A stretch of 64,000 bases of DNA from Endozoicomonas acroporae (lineage in GTDB: Bacteria; Pseudomonadota; Gammaproteobacteria; Pseudomonadales; Endozoicomonadaceae): contig NZ_PJPV01000133.1 in the NCBI RefSeq assembly GCF_002864045.1, positions 22,195 through 86,194 on the forward strand, in the 5' to 3' direction. Position numbers and translations under genes: made by a program. Below the pieces are notes generated by a model. It made no database searches, was not told the DNA's origin, and was given only the letters and a program-made list of their open reading frames with translations. Shown piece after piece: positions 1-8,434 of the stretch (the stretch's first letter is position 1; each line of letters starts with the position of its first letter).

Positions 1-358
1 TGTTTATCAACAGCAACTGACAACAACCTGCTAAAGTAAGTTCGATCATTTGAAAAATTGAGTGGAATGATCCAAATGGCAGATATTTAATTATGGAAGC
101 CCTGAACTCTCCCGGCTTTGCAGGTGACTACATTGGTGGCCAGCGACGGTTTTGTTCGATGCACTGATTGTTGGCTTTAACAGCCAGCTGTCTTTCCTGA
201 CAGCATCGCAAAACCATGTACCAGCCGGTACAGGGTTTGAATGTAATTGATGGGTTCCTTTTATCAATGGCATCCAAACTCCGTTCGTCCTGAGGAGTCG
301 AAGGGCGTTAGCTCCGTACCCTGAATAAAGACTGTGCCAATCACCCTTCCCCGCTTTC
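1..358. other. Left-edge region without a convincing gene
   Basis: No coding region is supported here. A 60-codon open frame at 91-273 (minus strand) has no recognisable domain, no good ribosome binding site and no conserved neighbour. No T-tailed hairpin is visible downstream of nagC, so the end of the nagBAC transcript cannot be placed. Confidence 0.5.
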
Positions 359-1576
359 TTACTGGATAAGTTGCAACAGTAGCCCTTCTTCCAGAAGCGC
401 CCTTCTTACCAGGGTAAACCCGCCATACCATGGGCTGTCATAAAGCGTTGAGTAAACGACGCTGGTTTGAAGATTTTCATTGATTGAAACCGTCTGTGTT
501 TTCAGACAGTGTTTGATCACCGGGTGGATAATCGTGGCAGCGGCACAGATCTCACCGGCAAGCACCACTGTGTCCGGTCGCAGCAGGTTGACACTCATGG
601 CTATTGCCCTGCCAAGGTTACCAGCGGCTTCTTTCAGTAGATCATTTGCCAGCTGATCGCCCTCGTTCGCAGCGTGACAGATTGCCAGGATATCCGCCTT
701 TTTGGTCTGGCTCTTATTTAACAGACTGGGAACACCCGACGCCAGCAGCTTATGACAGCGCTTTTCTATGGCCGGATTACAGACCAGGGTTTCCAGACAG
801 CCAAAGTTACCGCAGTAACATCGTTCTCCCAGCGGATCGATCTGAATATGGCCAATCTCGCCAACGGCCAGGGTGCTGCCTTCATAGAGCTTATCGTCCA
901 GAATCATACCGGCTCCCACCCCGTTATGGACGCTGACAAAGAGGCTGTTTTTAAATCCACGGCTGACACCAAAGTGGTGCTCGGCCAGCGCCATGGACGA
1001 AATAAAGTTGTTGATAAAGCAGGGAATCCCTAATGCGTCAGACACCTGCTCTGCCAAAGGGAGATTGCTGACAGACAGGTGGGGCATGAAAGTAATAATT
1101 CCTTTGGCTGAATTAACCAGGCCCGGTGTTGTTATGCCAACACCGGCCAGACAACGAATATGCTTCTTATGGGTTTTGAGGAATTTTCTCAGCGAGGCAA
1201 TCAGCTGTTTGGTAAATTCAACCTGACTCAAAGGCTGAATCGGCTCTGAGTATTCAGCCAGCAGCTTGCCTGACAGGTCACACAACCCCAGGTGGAGTTT
1301 GGTTCTGCCTGCCCTTGCTGCAAGAATCTGGATCTGGCCCTGCCGGGGAGCCAGCGATGTGGCCCGACGCCCCCGTTCAGAGGTCTGCTGTTCCTGTTCA
1401 ACAATCAGGCCTGCTTCCATCAGTTGTCGGGTGATACGGGTCACGCTACCGGCAGCCAGACGACATTGTCTGGCTATCTGGATTCTTGAGATGGAGCCAT
1501 GATCAACAATCGCTTGGTAAACCGCAGAAATGTTCCGCTCTTTTACGAAGTCCAGATTGGCAATTACTGTCGTCAT
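359..1576 (-). CDS. nagC: NagC, ROK-family transcriptional repressor of the GlcNAc regulon
   Basis: ROK-family regulator of 405 residues, the size of E. coli NagC (406). The N-terminus (about residues 10-70) is a winged helix-turn-helix with the NagC/Mlc-like run AVYQAIVDHGSISRIQIARQ. The C-terminal part is a sugar-kinase-like effector domain. The ROK zinc motif is intact (GERCYCGNFGCLE, about residues 250-262) and the GHIQIDPLGE context closely resembles E. coli NagC. In that family GlcNAc-6-phosphate is the inducer and frees DNA. The gene is last in nagBAC, its ATG overlapping the nagA stop codon (ATGA), so translation is probably coupled. Likely targets are the two palindromes at 3623-3645 and 3716-3738. 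Mlc is the alternative, but the nag context and sequence favour NagC. Confidence 0.93.
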   Translation of the reverse strand: MTTVIANLDFVKERNISAVYQAIVDHGSISRIQIARQCRLAAGSVTRITRQLMEAGLIVEQEQQTSERGRRATSLAPRQGQIQILAARAGRTKLHLGLCDLSGKLLAEYSEPIQPLSQVEFTKQLIASLRKFLKTHKKHIRCLAGVGITTPGLVNSAKGIITFMPHLSVSNLPLAEQVSDALGIPCFINNFISSMALAEHHFGVSRGFKNSLFVSVHNGVGAGMILDDKLYEGSTLAVGEIGHIQIDPLGERCYCGNFGCLETLVCNPAIEKRCHKLLASGVPSLLNKSQTKKADILAICHAANEGDQLANDLLKEAAGNLGRAIAMSVNLLRPDTVVLAGEICAAATIIHPVIKHCLKTQTVSINENLQTSVVYSTLYDSPWYGGFTLVRRALLEEGLLLQLIQ

Positions 1577-2763
1577 TTTTGTAGTTTCAGCTCGCCACCG
1601 CTTACCGTACCCAGCAGGGTAAAGTTGTCATCGAAAATGGCAAGGTTGGCAAACTGCCCAACCGCAATGCTGCCCATCTGACTGTCAACATGAATGGCTT
1701 TTGCTGCATTGACGGTAGCCATGCGAATCACCGCCTGAGGCTCAATCCCTGCCCGAATGCTATTGGCGACCGCTGCAATCATAGTGAGTGCGGATCCGGC
1801 CAGGGTGCCATCCGCATTGGAGCACTTGCCATCCTGGTGGTAGATGGTTTGTCCGGCGAAGACAAAGGTGGCCATATCCGTACCGGTCGGCGTGGTTGCA
1901 TCGGTCACCAGCACCAGACGGTCCTGCATCAGACGATGGGCGATACGCAGGTTTTCCCAGGACAGGTGAAGACCGTCAGCAATGATACCGGCACCCATAG
2001 CATGGCTGTCAAAGACGGCACCTACCACACCAGGCTCGCGGCTGCCCAGGGGGCTCATGGCGTTATGCAGATGAGTGGCAAAGGTTGCCCCCGCCTGTTC
2101 TGCCGCTTTAGCCTGCTCACAGGTGGCATTGGTGTGGCCGATGGACACAACAATGCCCGCTTTACTCAGCGTTTCAATGGTGCCTTCAGGGCAGATTTCC
2201 GGTGCCAGTGTCACCATGGCAATGACGTCGGCATTGTCACAGAAAAAGTCGATCATTGCGCAGGATGGCCCACGGATGAAGTCCGGATCATGAATGCCTT
2301 TGCGCTGAGGATTCAGGTAAGGACCTTCCAGATGGATGCCGGGTACACGATCCGGATGCCTGGCCATGTATTCACGGGTGACCTTAACCGCTTGTCGTAT
2401 ATCCTCATCACTGGTGGTAATCAGCGTAGGCAGAAATGCCGTACAACCTGAGCGGAGGTTGGTCACGTGCATGATATCGAGCGTATTGATGGAGATATCA
2501 CTGTTAAAAAGAACACCACCACAGCCGTTTAATTGCAGGTCGATAAAACCAGGACTTAACGTAAGACCGCCGAGGTCTATTTTTTTCAGGCTATCGGCAC
2601 CCTGATGATCACCGGCAATATCCTCTGCCTTGCCAATGGCCGAAATTCGGCCATTCTCTATAATGATGGTATCAAACGACGACTGCTCCGGGTCACCGGA
2701 TAACGGTTTGAAATTAACCAGTGCGTAACTCTTTTCCGGGCTGATGACCAGATCCGCAGACAT
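1573..2763 (-). CDS. nagA: N-acetylglucosamine-6-phosphate deacetylase
   Basis: Cytoplasmic amidohydrolase-superfamily enzyme that converts GlcNAc-6-phosphate to glucosamine-6-phosphate plus acetate, the first committed step of GlcNAc use. Family signatures visible are the early SPGFIDLQLNGCGG segment, HLEGPYLNP with its metal-binding Glu, SIGHTNA, the ATHLHNAMSPL His motif, and LVTDATTPTGT with the catalytic Asp. I place the start at the ATG ending at 2761: it lies one base after the nagB stop and is preceded by AAGGAC about 8 bases upstream. A start ten codons further up would run into nagB without a better ribosome site. This gives 396 residues against 382 in E. coli. It is the middle gene of nagBAC. 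Confidence 0.94.
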   Translation of the reverse strand: MSADLVISPEKSYALVNFKPLSGDPEQSSFDTIIIENGRISAIGKAEDIAGDHQGADSLKKIDLGGLTLSPGFIDLQLNGCGGVLFNSDISINTLDIMHVTNLRSGCTAFLPTLITTSDEDIRQAVKVTREYMARHPDRVPGIHLEGPYLNPQRKGIHDPDFIRGPSCAMIDFFCDNADVIAMVTLAPEICPEGTIETLSKAGIVVSIGHTNATCEQAKAAEQAGATFATHLHNAMSPLGSREPGVVGAVFDSHAMGAGIIADGLHLSWENLRIAHRLMQDRLVLVTDATTPTGTDMATFVFAGQTIYHQDGKCSNADGTLAGSALTMIAAVANSIRAGIEPQAVIRMATVNAAKAIHVDSQMGSIAVGQFANLAIFDDNFTLLGTVSGGELKLQK

Positions 2764-2764
2764 A

Positions 2765-3565
2765 TCAAAAGTCCTTGATGTTTTCAGACTCAATATCCTG
2801 GAAGTAGCGCAGAGTGCGAACTTTCAGATCCAGGGTGGCAGGGTCATCACAGATCATCATCGCTTTTGGATGAAGCTGCAGGGCAGATATTGTCCACATA
2901 TGGTTTACTGACCCTTCAACCGTGGCCTGAACCGCACGGGATTTATCAGAACCAGTGGCCAGAATCATCAGCTCACGGGAGTCCAGAACCGTTCCGACAC
3001 CCACGGTAAGCGCCAGTTTTGGTACCTGGCTGATGTCCTGATCAAAGAAGCGCGCGTTGGCTTCACGGGTTTCCGTGGTCAGCGTCTTCAGGCGGGTCCG
3101 GGAGGACAGTGAAGAACCGGGTTCATTAAATGCGATGTGCCCATCGTGTCCGACACCACCCATAAACAGCTCAATGCCGCCATAATTTTTAATCGCTGTT
3201 TCATAATGCAGGCATTCGGCTTCCAGATTTTCTGCGTTACCGTCCAGAAAGTTAATGTTTGCTGCCGGGATATCCACATGATCAAAGAAGTGGCGGTGCA
3301 TGAACATTCGGTAACATTCCGGGTGATCGGCAGGCAGGCCAACGTATTCGTCCATGTTGAAGGTAACAACATGGGCAAAGCTGACTTCTCCCTCCCTGTG
3401 CAGGCGAACCAGTTCCTGATACGTCGGGATGGGTGTGCCGCCGGTTGGCAGGCCAAGAACAAAGGGGCGTTCAGGGGTCGGATTAAATGCCTTGATCCGG
3501 CTGACAATGTATCGAGCAGCCCAACGACCAACGGCTGGCTTGTCTTTCAGAGGTATAAAGCGCAT
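2765..3565 (-). CDS. nagB: Glucosamine-6-phosphate deaminase
   Basis: Cytoplasmic isomerase/deaminase that turns glucosamine-6-phosphate into fructose-6-phosphate plus ammonia, linking GlcNAc to glycolysis. Recognisable segments are LGLPTGGTPIPTYQELV (phosphate-binding loop), the NMDEYVGLP catalytic stretch, GGVGHDGHIAFNEPGSSLSSRTR, and the C-terminal region around VEGSVNHMWTISALQLHP. The ATG ending at 3563 is chosen because the protein then begins MRFIPL, has 266 residues exactly like E. coli NagB, and is preceded by GGAG with good spacing. A 17-codon upstream extension is possible but looks non-coding. First gene of nagBAC, divergent from nagE. Confidence 0.95.
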   Translation of the reverse strand: MRFIPLKDKPAVGRWAARYIVSRIKAFNPTPERPFVLGLPTGGTPIPTYQELVRLHREGEVSFAHVVTFNMDEYVGLPADHPECYRMFMHRHFFDHVDIPAANINFLDGNAENLEAECLHYETAIKNYGGIELFMGGVGHDGHIAFNEPGSSLSSRTRLKTLTTETREANARFFDQDISQVPKLALTVGVGTVLDSRELMILATGSDKSRAVQATVEGSVNHMWTISALQLHPKAMMICDDPATLDLKVRTLRYFQDIESENIKDF

Positions 3566-3622
3566 GTCGTAAACTCCAGTCTTCGCTAATCTGCTCAGGG
3601 TGATGTTATGCATCATAGTCTA

Positions 3623-3645
3623 TTTATTTTTTGATGGAAAATAAA
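3623..3645. promoter_or_regulatory. NagC-type operator, nagB-proximal
   Basis: Perfect inverted repeat TTATTTT-N7-AAAATAA, extended by one further T/A pair on each side. AT-rich palindromes of this form are the known operator type for NagC/Mlc ROK repressors. Its twin has the same arm sequence and spacer length. Confidence 0.7.
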
Positions 3646-3715
3646 GGCGGTTGGCAATGTGCTCAACGGGTAGAAAATGTCTTTAAGTGATGATCTGAGT
3701 CAATGTATTCGCTTT

Positions 3716-3738
3716 TTTATTTTTCTTTGAAAAATAAA
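3716..3738. promoter_or_regulatory. NagC-type operator, nagE-proximal
   Basis: Second perfect inverted repeat TTATTTT-N7-AAAATAA with the same T/A extension. The two palindrome centres are 93 bp apart, close to nine helical turns, so dimers on both would face the same side of the helix. In E. coli, NagC is known to loop between nagB and nagE operators, which this arrangement resembles. Confidence 0.7.
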
Positions 3739-3807
3739 TCAGTAAAATTCCGCGCCACACAGAACGAGACACACTCTCACTATAAAGAATTAAATGGTTG
3801 ATCAATC

Positions 3808-5589
3808 ATGAACATTTTGGGTTACTTGCAGAAACTCGGTAAGGCACTGATGCTGCCTATTGCCGTTCTACCTGTCGCAGCTTTGCTGCTGCGTCTGGGC
3901 CAGCCTGATTTGCTGGATATTCCCTTTATGGCGCAGGCGGGTAACGCGATTTTCAGCAATCTGGCGCTGCTGTTCGCCATGGGTATCGCCCTGGGCCTGG
4001 CGGTAGACGGCGCTGGTGCAGCAGCGATCGCGGGTGCTGTTGGCTTTTTTATTCTGAAAGCCACAACGGCAACCATTAATCCTGACATCGATATGTCCTT
4101 CTTCGGCGGTATCATCAGCGGTATCGTTGCCGGTCATTCCTATAACCGCTTTCATGGAGTGCCGCTGCCGACTTATCTTGGCTTTTTCGGTGGACAACGT
4201 TTAGTACCCATCATGACGGGGCTGTTCATGCTGGCGATCGGCTGGGCCTGTGGTCATATCTGGCCTGCTATTCAAAATGGTATTGATGCTTTTGGTCACG
4301 GTGTGGCCGGCTCTGGTGCGGTTGGTCAGTTTGTTTACGGTACCCTGAACCGTGGCCTGATTCCTTTCGGCCTGCATCACGTTCTGAACTCGTATTTCTG
4401 GTTTGGTCTGGGTGACTTCACCAACGCTGCCGGTGAGGTGGTCAACGGTGACCTGCATCGCTTCTTTGCCGGTGATCCGACGGCCGGGGTGTTTATGACC
4501 GGTTTCTTCCCGGTGATGATGTTTGGTCTGCCGACAGCGGCCCTGGCCATGTACCTGACGGCAGACAAGAGCCGTCGTGCACAGGTTGGCGGTGTGCTGT
4601 TCTCGGTTGCCCTGACGGCATTCCTGACCGGTATTACCGAGCCTCTGGAATTCATGTTCATGTTCCTGGCTCCCGGCCTGTATGCCGCTCACGCAGTGCT
4701 GACCGGTGCTTCCCTGGTAGTGACCAATGCCATGGGCGTTCTGACTGGCTTTGGCTTTTCCGCTGGTCTGTTTGACATGGTGCTAAACTGGGGTCTGGCA
4801 ACGAAGCCATGGACTCTGGTGGTTATTGGCCTGGTATTCGCTGTCATCTATTTCTGCGTTTTCTACTTCGCCATCAAGATGTTTAACCTGAAAACACCGG
4901 GTCGTGAAGACGACGACGGTTCTTCAATTGAGAGTGCTGCAGATATAAACAAGCAGGGTATGGGCGACAACGCTTACCAGGCTCGTCAGTTTACCAAAGC
5001 GATTGGTGGTCTGGATAACGTCACCAATATCGACGCCTGCATTACCCGCCTGCGCCTGACCCTGAAAGACCCTTCTGTGGCTGACGAGCGTGTGATCAAG
5101 GCACTGGGTGCCAGCGGTATGATCCGTGTCGGTGATAAGAGCCTGCAGATTATTCTGGGTCCACAGGCAGAAATCATTGCCGGTGAGATGAAGAAAATTG
5201 CGGCTACTGAAGATCTGGGTGCTATCCACTTGCCAGGTCAGGTTCAGCCGGTAGCGGCGGCTGTTTCTCCGGAGGCTGCTTCGGAGACAGTGAAAGAAGA
5301 CGTGGAAGTAAAAGATACTGCTCTGTTCGCCCGTCAGTGCCTGAAAGTGCTGGGTGGCCACCAGAACGTGACTCAGATTGATGCCTGCGTCACTCGCTTG
5401 CGTCTGACGCTGAAAGATACTGCCAGCGTCAGTGATGACCGTATTAAGGCGCTGGGGGCCGCGGCGGTGGTTCGTGTGGGTGACAAGAACCTGCAAATCG
5501 TCGTCGGTCCCCAGGCTGAAATAATTGCTGATGAAATGAAAAAGATCCCGGTGACGGATGATCTTGCCAATGTTGAGGTTTCTGCATGA
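3808..5589 (+). CDS. nagE: PTS N-acetylglucosamine transporter EIIC with two EIIB domains
   Basis: Inner-membrane PTS permease that imports GlcNAc with phosphorylation. Residues about 1-360 form the multi-helix EIIC domain of the glucose/GlcNAc class, with the signatures FGLHHVLN and ITEPLEFMFMF. Two EIIB domains follow in tandem. The first has its phosphorylatable Cys at residue 411 (NIDACITRLRLTLKD), the second at 527 (QIDACVTRLRLTLKD), joined by an Ala/Pro/Glu-rich linker. E. coli NagE is instead EIIC-EIIB-EIIA; here EIIA is supplied by the next gene, whose ATG overlaps the stop codon. The ribosome site is weak. NagC probably represses the operon through the two upstream palindromes. Confidence 0.93.
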   Translation: MNILGYLQKLGKALMLPIAVLPVAALLLRLGQPDLLDIPFMAQAGNAIFSNLALLFAMGIALGLAVDGAGAAAIAGAVGFFILKATTATINPDIDMSFFGGIISGIVAGHSYNRFHGVPLPTYLGFFGGQRLVPIMTGLFMLAIGWACGHIWPAIQNGIDAFGHGVAGSGAVGQFVYGTLNRGLIPFGLHHVLNSYFWFGLGDFTNAAGEVVNGDLHRFFAGDPTAGVFMTGFFPVMMFGLPTAALAMYLTADKSRRAQVGGVLFSVALTAFLTGITEPLEFMFMFLAPGLYAAHAVLTGASLVVTNAMGVLTGFGFSAGLFDMVLNWGLATKPWTLVVIGLVFAVIYFCVFYFAIKMFNLKTPGREDDDGSSIESAADINKQGMGDNAYQARQFTKAIGGLDNVTNIDACITRLRLTLKDPSVADERVIKALGASGMIRVGDKSLQIILGPQAEIIAGEMKKIAATEDLGAIHLPGQVQPVAAAVSPEAASETVKEDVEVKDTALFARQCLKVLGGHQNVTQIDACVTRLRLTLKDTASVSDDRIKALGAAAVVRVGDKNLQIVVGPQAEIIADEMKKIPVTDDLANVEVSA

Positions 5590-8150
5590 CGCTCTCCCAT
5601 CAAGATGTCAAAAAAGAGGGCAAACCTTGCCAACTGTCACTGGTTGCGCCTCTGTCCGGAATGCTGTTATCCATCGAGGAATCCACTGACCCGGTATTTG
5701 CTGGTCGGCTGATCGGTGACGGTATTGTGATCAACCCGACGGACTCTGTGGTACTGGCACCGTGCACCGGTACCATCAGCCAGCTCCATGACGCCAGACA
5801 TGCCGTGGCTATCAAGACAGATTCCGGTGTGGAAGTGTTGATCCATGTGGGCATCGATACGGTTGTTCTGCGTGGTGAAGGCTTTGAGACCAACGTCAAA
5901 ATAGGCGACAAAGTATCTGTTGGTCAGCAGCTGCTGTCGTTTGATCCTGAGTTTGTCGGAGCCAGGGCGGCCAGCCTGCAAACCGCGATTATGATCACCA
6001 CCGGGGAAACCGGTGTGGTGGTAAATCCCCGTACCGAAGTAACAGCGGGGCAGGATAGCGTATTTGCCATTGGGGCTGAGCCTGAAAAGGAGATGTCCAC
6101 CGAAAGCAAATACAGCCGTCAGGACAGCATTACCCTGACAGACGATTTTGTGCTGATGAACCCACTGGGTCTTCATGCCCGTCCTTCTGCCACTCTGATT
6201 CAGATTATCAAACGCTTCAATTCTGATGTGATGATTCTGAACAAAGACACTGGCAAAGAGTGCAAGGCCAACAGTCTGACTGCTCTGATGGGGCTGCAGA
6301 CGGTACTGGGTTCTAACCTGCAAATCACCGTCACCGGCCCTGATGCCAAAGAAGCGATGGCAGCCATTCTGGATGGTTTCCGCAGTGGTTTAGGTGAAGC
6401 TGTTGCCGACGTGCTGCCGGGCGCTGATGAAGCCATGGAAGAAGAAGCGCCACTGCTTGGACCGGTAGAAGGCTCCGATGGTCGTTTACCCGGCGTTAAA
6501 GCGGCACCGGGTATGGCTATTGGCAAGCTGCACCATCTGGTTCATGAACTGCCCAGCTACCCGGAAGAGGGTGTTGGTGTCAGCGATGAACTGGGTCAGC
6601 TGGGCTACGGTATCCAGAAAGCCCGGGAGTCCCTGCAGCAGCTGGTGACCAAAATGGAAGCGGATCATGTAGGTGGTCATGCGGAAGTATTTGTTGCCCA
6701 TCAGCAGTTACTGGAAGACCCGGCGATCAGTGACCGTGCCCGTGAACTGATTGAAGCAGGCAAGAGCGCCATGTGGGCATGGCATCGAAGTTTTCTGGCC
6801 GAAGCGGATGAAATGCGCAAGCTGGATAACCCGCTGCTGGCGGCCCGGGCCATCGATGTAGAAGACGTTGGTCTTCGGGTTCTGCGCTACCTGATGGGCG
6901 TTGAAGGCGGCACCGATCAGCTGCCGGAAAACACCATTCTCTGTCTGGAAGACATTACGCCTTCCGAAGTGGTGACTCTGGATCGCCAGCGCGTGATTGG
7001 TATCGTGACCCTGCACGGCGGCGCGACTTCCCATGCGGCGATTCTGGCCGGTTCCCTGGGTATTCCTTACCTGGTCAACGTACCGGGCAGTGTTCGTCAG
7101 TATGAGAACGGTACCGATGTTATCCTGAACACCAACAAGGCTTACATGCTGGTTAATCCTACTCAGGAAGAGATCGACAGAACCGTTGCCCGCCAGGAAC
7201 GTGCGGCGGCCGAACATGCGGCAGCGTTGAAAGTGGCTGACCAGCCTGCGGTGACTCTGGATGGCCATCATGTTGAGATCGCTGCCAATATTGCCAACCA
7301 GGACGATGCGGAAAAAGCGGTCAAAATGGGTGCTGAAGCGGTAGGTCTGCTGCGTTCCGAGTTCCTCTATATGGAACGTGCAACCGAACCCACCATGGAT
7401 GAGCAGGTAAAAGCCTACGAAGGTATTCTGGACGCTATGGGTAAAGATCGTCCGGTCATTATCCGTACTCTGGACGTCGGTGGTGACAAGCCTCTGGCTT
7501 ATCTGCCACTGCCAAGAGAGGAGAACCCGTTCCTGGGTGAACGTGGCGTGCGTATCGGTATTAACCGTCCCGCCATGCTGCGCAAGCAGGTTCGTGCGAT
7601 TCTGAAGGCGGCTCATGCCGGTCATGCCCGTATCATGTTCCCGATGATCAGCTCCCTGGATGAATTCCGTGCCGTGAAAAAACTGGTGCTGGAAGAGCAG
7701 GAAACGACAGGCGTCACCGTTGAAGTGGGTATTATGATTGAAGTGCCGTCCGCTGCGCTGCTGGCCGATCATTTCGCCAAAGAAGTGGACTTCTTCTCTA
7801 TCGGTACCAATGACCTGACTCAGTACACCCTGGCCGTTGACCGTGGCCATCCAAAACTGGCGGCACGTGTCGATGGTCTTCACCCGGCAGTATTGCGCCT
7901 GATCGATATGACGGTGAAAGCAGCCAACAAAGAAGGCAAGTGGACGGGTATCTGTGGCAGCCTGGCCAGTGACCCGAATGCGGTGCCTATTCTGGTCGGT
8001 CTGGGCGTTCAGGAACTGTCCATCAGTGTCCCGGCAATCCCGGTGGTTAAGGCCCGTGTTCGCAGCCTGAACTATAAGCACTGCCAGAGCCTGGCCCGTG
8101 AAGCGCTGACTCTGGATTCAGTAGAAGACGTAAGACGTTTGACTGCCTGA
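5586..8150 (+). CDS. nagF: PTS multiphosphoryl transfer protein EIIA-HPr-EI
   Basis: Fusion of all soluble PTS phosphocarriers, 854 residues, like Pseudomonas NagF. It carries phosphate from PEP to the EIIB domains of NagE. Order: EIIA of the glucose class (about residues 12-150, active His87 in EVLIHVGIDT), HPr (about 180-265, His197 in GLHARPSA), then enzyme I (about 285-854, His483 in GGATSHAAI, followed by the PEP-binding barrel with LLRSEFLYM, GTNDLTQY and the GICGS segment near the C-terminus). All three active histidines are present. The start ATG overlaps the nagE stop (ATGA), implying translational coupling. A dedicated EI/HPr means GlcNAc uptake need not rely on a general PTS. Confidence 0.95.
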   Translation: MTLSHQDVKKEGKPCQLSLVAPLSGMLLSIEESTDPVFAGRLIGDGIVINPTDSVVLAPCTGTISQLHDARHAVAIKTDSGVEVLIHVGIDTVVLRGEGFETNVKIGDKVSVGQQLLSFDPEFVGARAASLQTAIMITTGETGVVVNPRTEVTAGQDSVFAIGAEPEKEMSTESKYSRQDSITLTDDFVLMNPLGLHARPSATLIQIIKRFNSDVMILNKDTGKECKANSLTALMGLQTVLGSNLQITVTGPDAKEAMAAILDGFRSGLGEAVADVLPGADEAMEEEAPLLGPVEGSDGRLPGVKAAPGMAIGKLHHLVHELPSYPEEGVGVSDELGQLGYGIQKARESLQQLVTKMEADHVGGHAEVFVAHQQLLEDPAISDRARELIEAGKSAMWAWHRSFLAEADEMRKLDNPLLAARAIDVEDVGLRVLRYLMGVEGGTDQLPENTILCLEDITPSEVVTLDRQRVIGIVTLHGGATSHAAILAGSLGIPYLVNVPGSVRQYENGTDVILNTNKAYMLVNPTQEEIDRTVARQERAAAEHAAALKVADQPAVTLDGHHVEIAANIANQDDAEKAVKMGAEAVGLLRSEFLYMERATEPTMDEQVKAYEGILDAMGKDRPVIIRTLDVGGDKPLAYLPLPREENPFLGERGVRIGINRPAMLRKQVRAILKAAHAGHARIMFPMISSLDEFRAVKKLVLEEQETTGVTVEVGIMIEVPSAALLADHFAKEVDFFSIGTNDLTQYTLAVDRGHPKLAARVDGLHPAVLRLIDMTVKAANKEGKWTGICGSLASDPNAVPILVGLGVQELSISVPAIPVVKARVRSLNYKHCQSLAREALTLDSVEDVRRLTA

Positions 8151-8173
8151 TTGCAGACGATCGTCTATCTGAC

Positions 8174-8204
8174 AGCCCCCTGGTTTTGGCCATGGGGCTT
8201 TTTT
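8174..8204 (+). terminator. Intrinsic terminator after nagF
   Basis: GC-rich stem AGCCCC/GGGGCT with an inner TGG/CCA helix, a short T-rich loop and a run of T residues straight after. It lies about 24 bases beyond the nagF stop and closes nagEF. Confidence 0.85.
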
Positions 8205-8268
8205 ATTGCTGTCTGAAATATGTAGTTTTCCTGAGATAGTACGTAGTTGTACTTTAAATCACAGGGTC

Positions 8269-8311
8269 TTGATTCAGGTCATCTGTCGGTTAATTACTGC
8301 CCAATTATCAT
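8269..8311 (+). promoter_or_regulatory. FNR-type promoter of dms operon 1
   Basis: TTGAT-TCAG-GTCAT at 8269-8282 resembles the FNR consensus TTGAT-N4-ATCAA, with one good half-site and a degenerate second half. A -10-like TATCAT lies at 8306-8311, 37 bases after the start of the FNR-like site. That is class II geometry (site centred near -41.5). The second dms operon shows the same arrangement with the same spacing, which raises confidence. Confidence 0.6.
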
Positions 8312-8434
8312 GCCTACCATTTGGTTGGCGGCACTTTTTGTTCACACCTTTATCTCTTCAGGGAAAGCAGAATCTGATAATTGTCTGAGCAATCTGTGAT
8401 CACGACCAGTATTTATGATGGGTTGGCGATATCA

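Larger units (their letters stand above)
3566..3807. promoter_or_regulatory. nagB-nagE divergent control region
   Basis: AT-rich spacer holding the promoters of both nag units and two operator-like palindromes listed separately. I could not place -35/-10 hexamers convincingly. A five-codon open frame (ATG at 3794) ends with a TGA that overlaps the nagE ATG, so it could act as a tiny coupled leader; this is speculative because no clear Shine-Dalgarno precedes it. Confidence 0.7.

Noticed and set aside
281..310. Motif resembling a CGTTCGTCCTGAG...TCGAAGG dispersed repeat
   Set aside because: Only one short partial copy in the window, so no repeat can be claimed.
604..2605. Long open frames on the plus strand opposite nagC and nagA
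   Set aside because: They lie antisense to strongly conserved genes, have no domain or ribosome site, and reflect codon bias in the real genes.
6708..8081. 457-codon open frame antisense to nagF
   Set aside because: It is the shadow of the enzyme I coding region. Composition (His, Gln, Arg, Thr-rich) is typical of antisense translation.
8381..8434. TTG start for dmsA copy 1, adding 18 residues
   Set aside because: The ATG at 8435 matches the start of copy 2, gives family length and puts the Tat signal at the N-terminus.
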